Shown piece by piece: positions 43,391 through 52,552 of a DNA stretch of 64,000 bases; within the stretch, counting starts at the first letter, position 1; each line of letters opens with the position of its first letter. This DNA is from Aquarana catesbeiana (Eukaryota; Chordata; Amphibia; Anura; Ranidae), in the NCBI RefSeq assembly GCF_042186555.1, contig NC_133324.1, positions 133,661,577 through 133,725,576 on the forward strand, in the 5' to 3' direction. Made by a program: the position numbers and the translations under genes. The notes beneath the pieces were generated by a model, which did not search any database, was not told where the DNA came from, and was given only the letters and a program-made list of their open reading frames with translations.

Positions 43391-44444
43391 CTTTCCCTGA
43401 ATGGACAGCCCTGAGTTCCGGCGAAGACCTCACCCTGTGTGGAGCCATACAGCACTGTAAATGAGACATTGTCAAAAGTTGTTAGTTCACTTCAGACACC
43501 GGCTGGGTCTATGGTGAGCAAATCATTGGATTTGTGTGTGTCTCCTGGTATGGGGAAAAATAGATCCTTGCCCAAACTTGCACGTTTGCAGAGAATGTTG
43601 AGCAAGCATGTAGCTACGGAATATGGCTTGGAGTTCCCATATGTCCCTCAGGATATAATGCAAGTGATTGAAGTTTAACCGGGAACTTTGGTACAGTGAA
43701 GCTGTTTGGGTCTATTTGTCTGTGCCTAAGCCTTTCCGAAAGACTGGATGTTCTTTTAAAATGGATGAACGTTTTAGTGGATGTTTTATGCACTGGAACT
43801 TCGGTCGGCACATCTATGCTGACAAAGTCGTTATCTGCAGGCCCGGAAAAGAGGACATATAGGTATATTTCATTACCACAGTAGATAAACTGGGAAAGAC
43901 ACTGACCTTGCCAGATCCCCGCTTTTATTGGTGATTATGGACAAAAGAACTTTGGAGTTAGTTAGTTAGTTAGCGTAAGTATAAAGAGATCTTCGTGGTC
44001 AAGATCTGGATATTCATCTCAGTGTTTCAAATCCAAGGACTTCTTTTTGCTAGCCGGATTTCTTTCATTTGAAAAAAATGTTATACAGGGATGGACTCCT
44101 AAAGATTATTTTGATATAGATTATGGGAAGAGAGTCTCATTTTTAAAGCTGAAGTTGTATAGGATATATGTGTGTTAATATGCTTTCCTTTTCAGGAATC
44201 ATTTGATCCTCTATCAAGCTGTTAGGATTTTCAGCTAGATAGACAGTGAGGTTATGTACAGTCATAGGATGGTTTTGTTTACGGACGTGAACATATTGTT
44301 TTATAGATGTTAATCTTATAATGTCTTTCCACTGTCTTTCCTTCTTCTTTATCTAATCCAAGTTTTAAGCTCAAATACCTACTCCCAGGCTTGGGAGTTA
44401 TTATCATTATTTTTGGACAGACGTTGGGGACAACGTCTATTGTA
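43391..44444 (+). other. non-coding remainder of the LTR element
   Basis: No frame longer than about 80 codons. Short frames at 43439-43884 look random. A short (TTAG)4 run lies near 43957-43972. Confidence 0.6.
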
Positions 44445-44588
44445 GTGGGGGGAGTATGTAGCGCTGGTAGATTTGTGATCTACCATCTGATAGGTAAATT
44501 TAGTGAATTGCTTGTTATAGGAAGTTAGATTTGCCTCTGTTCCAGCTTGGCTGACGTTGCGTGTGGTTACACATTGTGCCGGTGGGTG
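44445..44588 (+). repeat. polypurine tract and truncated 3' LTR
   Basis: GTGGGGGGAGTA (about 44445-44456) precedes TGTAGCGCTGGTAG. LTR similarity ends after GCCGGTGGGTG at 44588, where Tc1 sequence starts. Confidence 0.8.
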
Positions 44589-44847
44589 CTGGCAGCACTC
44601 ATGTGTCTATTTCCCAAAGACAACCTCTGGATATAACGCTGAGCACGTGCACTCAACTTCTTTGGTCGACCATGGTGAGGCCTGTTCTGAGTGGAACCTG
44701 TCCTTTTAAACCGCTGTATGGTCTTGGCCACCATGCTGCAGCTCAGTTTCAGGGACTTGGCAATCTTCTAACAGCCTAGGCCATCTTTATGTAGAGCAAC
44801 AATTTTTTTTTCAGATCCTCAGAGAGTTCTTTGCCATAAAGTGCCAT
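44586..44847 (-). pseudogene. N-terminal piece of a Tc1-type transposase
   Basis: Minus-strand ATG at 44847 reads MALYGKELSEDLKKK, the family start, then hits a stop after about 23 codons through an indel. Further codons for the first helix-turn-helix region (TIQRFKRTGSTQNRP) follow in another frame up to the truncation. The catalytic domain is absent. Confidence 0.88.
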
Positions 44848-45192
44848 GTTGAACTTCCATAACACCAAATTTAACACACCTGCTCCCCATTCACACCTGA
44901 GACCTTGTAACACTAACGAGTCACATGACACCAGGGAGGGAAAATGGCTAAATGAGCCCAATTTGGACATTTTTACTTAGGGGTGTACTCACTTTTGTTG
45001 CCAGCGGTTTAGACATTAATGGCTGTGTGTTTAATTATTTTGAGGGGACAGCAAATTTACACTGTTATACAAGCTGTACACTCACTACTTTACATTGTAG
45101 CAAAGTGTCATTTTATCAGTGTTGTCACATGAAAAGATATAATAAAATATTTACAAAAATGTGAGGGGTGTACTCACTTTTGTGAGATACTG
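44586..45192 (-). mobile_element. Tc1/mariner fragment, third lineage
   Basis: The right end ACTCACTTTTGTGAGATACT precedes TG then TA. Inner repeats GGGGTGTACTCACTTTTG at about 44981 and 45164 are the terminal-repeat pattern of a fish and frog Tc1 family. Only the 5' part of the element (by transposase direction) remains; the left part is cut at the 3' LTR. Confidence 0.9.
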
Positions 45193-46048
45193 TATGTTTT
45201 AACGATTTACATTATTCAGACAAGGTCACAAGAATGTTGATTTTGTTTCCACTTCTTGACAACTTTCTCCAGCATGACTGGCTCTATCCCTGGTGATGTG
45301 CATCCAGTGTACTCCCCACATGTAACAACTCTTTGTAATTTAAATCTCCTTAAAATAAAGAATTTATAAGAAAAAAAATAATACCTTGTCTGTGTTCAGG
45401 CGCTTCCTTTACTGAGTAACAACGCTTTGTTTTTGCCTCCAAATTGCTCTCCTGCGTTGTCATCTTGTCACATGTACTACCAAAGAAAGATTATAAAAGG
45501 CCTTTGTACAGACATGTAATTGACTGCAAAGTGGCTGCAGGGGATCAGTAGTGCTCAGATGCAACAATAAATGAAAAAAGTGAAAGGACATTTTTTTTTC
45601 TAGTGGACCTCATCCTTCCATTATCCTGGCAACCTTTCTGATGCGGTAGGGACCGCCATCACAGTAGGTGAACTGAAAAGCTACATCAAGGTGGCATAGA
45701 CAGGCAGATCCCCTCTCTTAATGGCAGATCAGCCAATTACCTCTTTTTAAATTAGGTAACTTTGTGCTTAACAAACTACAAAGGATAAACAGGTATATTT
45801 ATCTGGGATATAATGTCACTACATTGTTGTCCATGACAGTTGTGATGACTGACAGTATTGGCCCAGTGTGGAGTGTCACAAATGTCCCGTAGTACTGGTG
45901 TAAGTTGAGAAAAGCAACAAATTAAATATTAAACTGTGATGGTGCCCCTTGTTTATTTATTTACTAATATGCTGCTCATGTTGCATTAATCGTAGGTGAA
46001 TTAGACTTTATCGGCACACAGAAATTTTTTTATTTTATTTTTAGTATA
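45193..46048. other. unassigned AT-rich sequence
   Basis: No repeat ends, tandem arrays or convincing frames. T runs near 45592-45599 and 46026-46033. Confidence 0.45.
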
Positions 46049-46056
46049 CACTATAG

Positions 46057-46215
46057 CAGGGATATACAATTAGCGGACCTCCAGCTGTTGCAAAACTACA
46101 AGTCCCATCATGCCTCTGACTCTGGGTGTCATGCTTGTGGCTGTCAGAATCTTGCTATGCCTCATGGGACTTGTAGTTCTGCAACATCTGGAGGTCCGCT
46201 AATTGCATATCCCTG
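46057..46215. mobile_element. hAT-type palindromic MITE with paired ZNF143-like motifs, copy 3
   Basis: Ends CAGGGATATACAATTAGCGG and CTAATTGCATATCCCTG, perfect 8-bp flanks CACTATAG (46049-46056 and 46216-46223). Nearly the same sequence as 37623-37781, same orientation. Confidence 0.93.
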
Positions 46216-46479
46216 CACTATAGGATAACAGACCTGGGACATCTTTGGGGGCTCCAAAGAGAATAGTAATGCGGCTTACATAGTGCCCCCTCACCCTCCT
46301 GTCAAGCCCTGTTCTGGACCACATTCCTCTCTGAATAATGTGTCTGGGTTTCAGGGGGTCTGAAACCTGGACACATGATTCAAAACTCGGACTGTCTGGG
46401 TGAATCCCAGACAGGTGGCAACCCCAACTTCATTGCTGCCTGAACTGCAATAAAAGCACTGTTACTTATCTGTTACTTA

Positions 46480-46640
46480 TCTGATATTCCCCCCCCCCCC
46501 CCCGCAGGCGATGATCCCTCGTGCTCCGGTGGGGGACTGTCCTTCAGCATCATCAATTCCATTGCAGGGCTATGTTGTAGAGGATTTGCTTGTGGGGGTC
46601 GTATTTTGCATCTGGATTCTGAGGAGTACATTTATACAAA
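46480..46640. repeat. poly-C run and CpG-containing repeat piece
   Basis: C14 run (46490-46503), then GCAGGCGATGATCCCTCG and GGGGACTGTCCTTCAGC. Not identified further. Confidence 0.5.
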
Positions 46641-46995
46641 GAGGAGAAGGATTAGGGGGAAAGTAGGGAAAGCAGAAAGGTTAGGAACAGGAGTCGCTCC
46701 AACATGGTCATGAGGTGGTACTGTCTAGGTTGCCCCCTGCCCAGGAGATGAAGTCCAATGAGTAGCGGAACATGTACCACGAAGTCCAAGTAAGAGAGAA
46801 CTGATTGTCTTTATTAGATTCCTCAGCCAACAGACGTTCAAGGTCTCTAATGCGATCCATCTCAATAGCCCACTCCTCCAGGGAAGGTACAGTTCTTGAC
46901 TTCCAATATCTTGGAATCACCATTCTAGTCGCGGCCAAGAAGTGACGTAATACATCTTTTTTAATGGACTTGAGTGTGCCCGGGAGCATGGATAA
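46640..46995 (-). pseudogene. L1 ORF2 C-terminal fragment (5'-truncated LINE)
   Basis: The minus-strand reading from 46989 to the stop at 46708 contains FLAATRMVIPRYWKS, TVPSLEEWAIEMDRI and TWTSWYMFRY, the pattern of the extreme C-terminus of L1-type ORF2 proteins. Upstream codons are not L1-like, so the copy is 5'-truncated, as most LINE insertions are. Residues differ from the C-terminus of the L1 at 52.1-58.5 kb, implying another lineage. The 3' untranslated part runs to about 46640. Confidence 0.8.
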
Positions 46996-46999
46996 GAGA

Positions 47000-47550
47000 G
47001 CTATTGGTAAAACAAATCTAAATGTCTAAGCGCAATTTTAACATGTGTTAGTAGAACTAAACATATAATCACAACTACTTTGGGCATCCAGGTGGGTTAT
47101 ACCTTGTTTTGTTTTTCAGGATAAATTGAGCTTTCATTTGATGGTAAATGGTAATAGATATCTACTGATTTTTCTTTATATATTATCATAGAAAAACTGA
47201 CCCAAAAAAATAAAAAAAAGTATTTTTTTCTAACTTTAGCTGTATATTTCTTTTTACTACCATAACCTACCACCAAAGAACAACTCAAAATACATTTTCC
47301 TGCTCCCGCCAATCGCAGCAATACCACATACGTGTATGTTAGTTGTATGTAATAATACAGCCCATAATACATTGCTGCAAAGAAACAATGATGACGTTCG
47401 TGAATGAGTTAGTATGTTTCTTATTATTATAGAAGGACATGTATTAGAAAGATTAAAATGTAGTTTACCTATGTAGGGCAAAGGTCCACCTTAACCTACC
47501 AGTCTGTCTTTGGAGTGTTTGAGGAGCAAATACAAGTTCCATGCAGGTAG
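47000..47550. other. unassigned AT-rich sequence
   Basis: Short frames only on the minus strand (47097-47481), without known match. Confidence 0.4.
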
Positions 47551-47554
47551 CGTT

Positions 47555-48050
47555 ATAGTTGGGATGCAAACCAAGAACCCCAGCGCTGTAAGATAAGAGT
47601 GTTAACCACTAAGGCAGGGGTCTCCAAACTTTCTAAACAAAGGGCCAGTTTGCTGTCCTTCAGACTTTAGAGGGGCTGTAGCCAATAGGAGTGGAAAATG
47701 CCCCAGTATCAAAGGGGGTAGACCATGTCTCAGGCTTGGTGGTCAGTGGGAGTAAAACTGACATAGCACCCGTGGTCAGTAGGTGGAGGAAAAGTGCCCC
47801 ATTGTTGGTACTAGTGGGAGGAATTATGCCTCATCGTTGATGTCAGTGGAAGGAATAGTGCCCTACGGTTGGTGTTTATGGGAGAGAAATAGTACCTCAA
47901 TGTTGGTGTCAGTGGGAGGAATGGTGCCTCATATTGATCTGTGGACAGTGCCCCAAGGGCCGGATAAAGGCAAGCAAAGGGCCACATCCAGCCCTTGGGC
48001 TGTAGTTTGGGGGCCACTGCACTAAAGCATTGTGCTGCCTCTCTGTAAAG
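47555..48050 (-). repeat. tRNA-derived SINE head, split by a hAT element
   Basis: On the minus strand, TTAGTGGTTAACACT resembles an A box and GGTTTGCATCCC a B box (47555-47614). The sequence resumes after 48027 with CATTGTGCTGCCTCTC, as expected for the 5' side of such a head. Too diverged and wrongly spaced for a functional tRNA. Confidence 0.65.
47615..48019. mobile_element. hAT-type MITE inside the SINE, with internal tandem repeat
   Basis: Ends CAGGGGTCTCCAAACT and AGTTTGGGGGCCACTG. Flanks CACTAAGG (47607-47614) and CACTAAAG (48020-48027) match at 7 of 8. The interior has GGTGTCAGTGGGAGGAATGG-type units of about 32-38 bp repeated four or five times. Its left tip resembles that of the MITE at 25439. 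Confidence 0.85.
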
Positions 48051-48059
48051 CATCTAATG

Positions 48060-48550
48060 GGGCAATGGAATATAGAAAACATCTAGAAATCTAAATGTGA
48101 CTGCATCCAACAATCAAAGAAAACTGCAGTGAATTTCCTCTACTCAAATATTATTTTAATTTGAAGCACACCATCAAAGCCTAGTGGAGGTATATTACTT
48201 CATACATTGTTTCACATTCAGTTGCTCAAACATTTTTCTCTTTGACATTTAGTAAATTTAGCAGGCTTATATATTTAAATTCATTTTGTAGAATCTCTAC
48301 ACTGTGAATGGAATGTTCTTGGATTGAGTGACTCAAACATAAAACAATTGTATAACTGCATTGGTGATCTATCTTTATTGGTTGTCTGATATGCCGAAAA
48401 CAGGGTGAGGCAAAGCAAATACTTTCTTGATAGTAGTACTCAAGTATGGTGTAAGAGCACATAGCCATGAACTGATCAGACATCCTCTGTACCACCCATA
48501 TGTCAATAGAACAATAGCCATCACCTGAGATTGGCTGGCATCTTCTGATC
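48060..48550. other. unassigned AT-rich low-repeat sequence
   Basis: No recognised repeats. The minus-strand frame 48226-48495 has no known match. Confidence 0.4.
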
Positions 48551-48555
48551 CTGTC

Positions 48556-48910
48556 TAAAGCCTAGTACACACTACAAGTTTTTTCGTTCAACCCAGTGGG
48601 TAAAACAAAATAAAAACTGACAGCTCAGGTCGGAGCCGCTGCACTTACAATGTGATGTTAGTACAGTGATCTCCCCTGCTGTTCTATTGTGTTCTGACAG
48701 GGGGATGGTTCCCGGCCAGGACACTCCGGTCAGCTCTCTCAGCCATTGTTGAGCGCCAGCGCTGCGCTGATCAGGAGTCGGTAGGCAGACATTTTTCGGT
48801 CATGCATTCTTCTGCTGGACCTGCTGCAGTACACACAGGCTGAATGTCGGTCTGTTTCCATTGAACCGGCCGATGCTGCCCCACATTCAGCCCGTGTGTA
48901 CTAGGCTTAA
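48556..48910. mobile_element. MITE with TAAGCCTAGTACACAC-type ends
   Basis: Left AAAGCCTAGTACACACTAC and right GTGTGTACTAGGCTTAAAG are inverted. The interior contains GTTCTGACAGGGGGATGG and TTGAGCGCCAGCGCTGCGCT (a palindrome near 48750), blocks seen in other frog repeats here. Confidence 0.8.
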
Positions 48911-49547
48911 AGATGCTCAAAGATTTCACTCAAAATGATATCAATATTGATTTCCCCAGTTTGAATGGAATGGCCAGGGCTTAAAGCTGAAGATTAGGTA
49001 TGGCATTTTTTCTATAGATACACTGGTCCACGCTGGTATGAACTGTGTGTGGGTATATACAGTATGTGCCATCAGGGCTGCTGTTAGAAATCACGGGCCC
49101 CATACAGCCTACCTGACAGGGCCCCTACCCCTGAACATATCAAAACAATATTTTCACTAAGGCTCGATTCACAGAAATGCGATGCATTTCTAACCGATGT
49201 GAATTAGTCTGGCTTTCAATGGAGCCGGTTCACACATGTCCAGGGCGGCTGTGGACCATTTCTGAAAAGGGTCCTGTGCGATATTGTTAGGGGTGGGCTT
49301 TGGTGAGATATCAGGGGTCTAAACAGATCCCTGAAATCTCACCTTTGAGACAGAGAAAGGAATTGAGGCAATAGATTCTTCAATTCCTTCCTCTTCCTAC
49401 GCTGAAGATCAATGAACAGGAGGCAGGGGCTGCTTTTCATTTATAAACCAAAGCATGGTAAAGTTTACCATGCTCAGTTATCAATGGACACAGACGTGAT
49501 CAGTACTGATCACTCACTTCGTCCATTCAAAAAAGAAAGAGACTATA
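48911..49547. repeat. mixed repeat pieces
   Basis: TCACGGGCCCCATACAGCCT near 49092, CTCGATTCACAGAAATGCG near 49163 (TTCACA type). The rest is unassigned. Confidence 0.4.
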
Positions 49548-49555
49548 ATACCAAC

Positions 49556-50144
49556 CAGTGGCGGCCGGTGCTCAAAATTTGGCGGGGCCCCTGCAGGAGA
49601 CGGATGGCAGCCATCACCCCCACCACCCAAAGGAGACTGACAGTGGCCAACACCCCCAACCCCCCACGGGAGACGGACGGCGGCGATCACCGATCACCCG
49701 GCACCCCCCCCCTACGGGAGACGGACAGCAGATACCTTACCTTATGGAGGCAGGGAGATTCTGCTGATTCTGCCAGGGAGCACATAGAGAGACATTCTCC
49801 TCCTGACTGCACAGGAACAGGAAATGTGTCCTGTGACACAATTACTCAGGGAGTCCTAAGACTCCCTGGCCAATAGGGGCTTCCCGAGTGGCCGGGAGGA
49901 GAATAAAGGAGACAATAGCAAATATTAATTGTCACACAAGTGGGTGTGCTTGGGGCGCAGAGCACTGCGCCCCGAGCCTACCCTTTTTTAAAGCCTATTA
50001 GAGCCTCTGGCTCTAATCAAGTTTTTTTAAAAAAACAAAAACCCTTGGAATCCATGCGTCCAGCGCCCCGCATGTAGATTAGGGGGCCAGACGCATGGAT
50101 GGGGGGGACGCTCCCCTGTGCTCCTAATGGAGCGGCCACCACTG
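49556..50144. mobile_element. hAT-type element with internal minisatellite
   Basis: Ends CAGTGGCGGCCGGTG and GAGCGGCCACCACTG. Flanks ATACCAAC (49548-49555) and ATAACAAC (50145-50152) match at 7 of 8. Three or four GGGAGACGGACGGCGGCGAT-type units lie at 49594-49730. No transposase. Confidence 0.85.
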
Positions 50145-50164
50145 ATAACAACAATATAGCAATT

Positions 50165-50420
50165 GTCATACCCAAACTTCAGTTGTAATACCCCACTTAA
50201 TGAATATGTTAACCCAACATTTCATATTCCTGATATGTGCCTGCTGTACTTGTATGAAAAAGTATCCTGTTCTCTTTGTATTGCTTCCTCTGTGTGAAAT
50301 ACCCGATGTTCCTGCCAGTCCTGCCTCTGCTTTTCTATTACAAACTGACCTCACTAGGCATGAGAGCACCACGTGATCAGTTTACTGTCTGTGCTGGGAA
50401 CCCTGCTCTCCAATGATAAC
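50165..50420. repeat. interspersed repeat shared with 63240-63400
   Basis: AACCCAACATTTCATATTCC, TGCTGTACTTGTATGAAAAA, ATTGCTTCCTCTGTGTGAAA and CTGCCAGTC recur in the same order at 63240-63385. Family unknown. Confidence 0.65.
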
Positions 50421-51655
50421 ACTTTTCCTGTGTCCCCCCCCCACACCCATTTACTTGGAAGATGAGTGTACTGTTGTTTCTCCTCCCCCAGCTCTCTGAG
50501 TCGCCGTTTGTGATACACTCTCTGAAGGTACTGTATGCCGGACCTTCAGAGCGCATGCATCACAAGACAGTGCAAGTTTAGGAGATATTCACACCACCTA
50601 CAGTTTAGCCTTATAATAAGCTAACCTGTAGGTATAAGTGGTAGAACAGAGTTTACTACCACTTCAAGGAATGATTTAAAATGAATAGCCAGGGTTAACT
50701 AGCTGGAGCAGGAGGCTATCTCCTGGACAGAAGGAAAATCCCGATGAGGGATTGAGAGCTGTCCTACTCCACTCAAAACACACAGATTCATGTGCTTGCA
50801 CATACTTTTGACAATCTTACTGTAGTGGAAATTATAAATGATCTTCTTGGTGATATTTTGATGGGTAACCAGCCCTTGAAATAACACTCACTTAATTCAC
50901 TCACAGTGGAGATGATTGACTGATTTTGTTATAGTTGGTCGTTCTTTCCTCATGTGTGGCCTCTGATATTGACATGAAAGTCGTTTGCTATCCACGGTGG
51001 TTATTATTTAGTCACTAACGTGAATGGCACGTTATGATATTTTCAGATTATGTGTGTTATTTTGTGTATAAAGGTAGCTGTTTGAGTATTATAGTTTTCA
51101 GTATCATTCATGCTTGTTGAGTATGCAAGTCATCGTTTGAGCTCATTTTGGTAGTTCAAGTGTGGTGGGTATGCTGGTTTAGCAGTGAGTGTTTTGATTG
51201 TTGCGCTCGCTGTTTATCCAAGCGTTTTCCATTCTCTGTAAGGCTTCCAGGTTGGGTTTTAGATTTTCCCACATTCAAAATGGCGTTTTCAGCGTCAGCC
51301 ACCTGAGATTCAGAACAAGGCTTGGTTGTATGTGTTTACTATATAAAGCGGTGCATCAGTACACCGCCCGTGCTCCAGGACTAGTCAGATTAAAGACGAA
51401 ATGCGTCGGCAGGACACCATTGGAGGAACTCTTAAAGTTTTCAATGTTTATTGGAGAACTATACATAAGTCACATGCTTCACTGTTTGGGACTTTTTACT
51501 TTTTAAAATCATTTTGTCAATCACTTTGTATTAATTTATTTTGTTTTGTGTTTGCATATTTGGATAACATGTCACTTTAAGAGCGCAGCCCATTTTTTAT
51601 CTATTGCTATTTGTGTGTATTTCACTTTGAGTTGCTGCTATAATTGTTAGGTTTG
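50420..51655. repeat. mixed sequence with GAAATGCGTC module
   Basis: Around 51390-51410, TTAAAGACGAAATGCGTCGG fits the motif seen at 7140, 23410, 59275 and 61055. The frames at 51198-51506 have no known match. The rest is unassigned AT-rich DNA. Confidence 0.4.
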
Positions 51656-52552
51656 CTCAGCGCAGTTTTTTTTTTATATTGAGATAAAATACCTTCTGAC
51701 TTTACAACCACTTTAAGGTAAAAAATGTTTAGGTATCAGCATCCCCCCTCACTCCCCCCCCTTTTACTTACCTGAGCCCTCATTCGATCCTGCGCCGTGC
51801 ACGTCGGCAGCTCTTCTCTCCCCTCACTTCTGGTTCTGGCTTTGCTGGGGCACCGGGAGCCATTGGCTCCCACTGCTGTCAATCAAAGCCAGTCACAAGG
51901 GAGTGGGGCAGGGCCGAGTTCCGCTGTCTGTGTCAATGGACGCCACAGCAGGGCCTGGGAGCAAGCAGCTTCCCATGGGGGCACTGGCGAGAGAGGAGAG
52001 GCCAGAAACGCTAGCAGGGGACCCAAAAAGAGGAGGTTTGCAGCCGCTATGTGCAATTCCATTTCATAAAGGGGGTAATTATAGACATGTTTGTTACTTT
52101 TTTTTTTTTTTTTTTTTATTTTCCTTGTCAAAAGAAGTTTATTGAGTATACAATGTTATAAAGATACATAAAGTAAGTTTACAAGGATCTATAAAGTAAG
52201 CTCATTGTTTTACAGTAGGGTTTATATAGGTAAATATCATGAAATTTCAAATATTAAACATTGGGTTCACGTAAACCTAAATTAAAGATATATATCATTT
52301 CCTTAGTTACTTTTGTAGGTATTTAAATGATTTATACCTACTATACATATTGTCTACAAGTAGAGTGTATATAGGTCAAATAAATTCTGATAATGAGCTT
52401 TAATCGTAAGGTGGAGAAAAGGAAAGAGAAAGAAGAAAAAGGGTTGAAAGGTAGAGGTATGGTCCACAAGGTTGTCCCGCTCGTCAGTTTATTATTCTTT
52501 TTAGTTCTCTTTGAAGCCTTAGAATGGGTGTCTCTGTAAGTCATTTAATCTG

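Larger units (their letters stand above)
41341..44588 (+). mobile_element. retrovirus-like LTR element, non-autonomous, 3' LTR truncated
   Basis: 5' LTR 41341-42372, tRNA-Pro-like primer site at about 42375-42393, internal region of about 2.06 kb, purine-rich tract before 44457, and the first 131 bp of a 3' LTR (44457-44588) matching the 5' LTR with about five mismatches by eye. The rest of the 3' LTR is replaced by a Tc1 fragment. The internal region has no recognisable gag, protease, reverse transcriptase, integrase or envelope; it holds one frameshifted cysteine-rich coding region near its 5' end. The primer-site type is that used by gammaretrovirus-like elements, which suggests but does not prove the lineage. 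It must have depended on another element for copying. Confidence 0.8.

Noticed and set aside
43955..43975. Telomere-like repeat
   Set aside because: The short (TTAG)n run is not TTAGGG and is only four units long.
47555..47615. tRNA gene
   Set aside because: A- and B-box-like sequences are present but there is no cloverleaf and a SINE context; treated as a SINE head.
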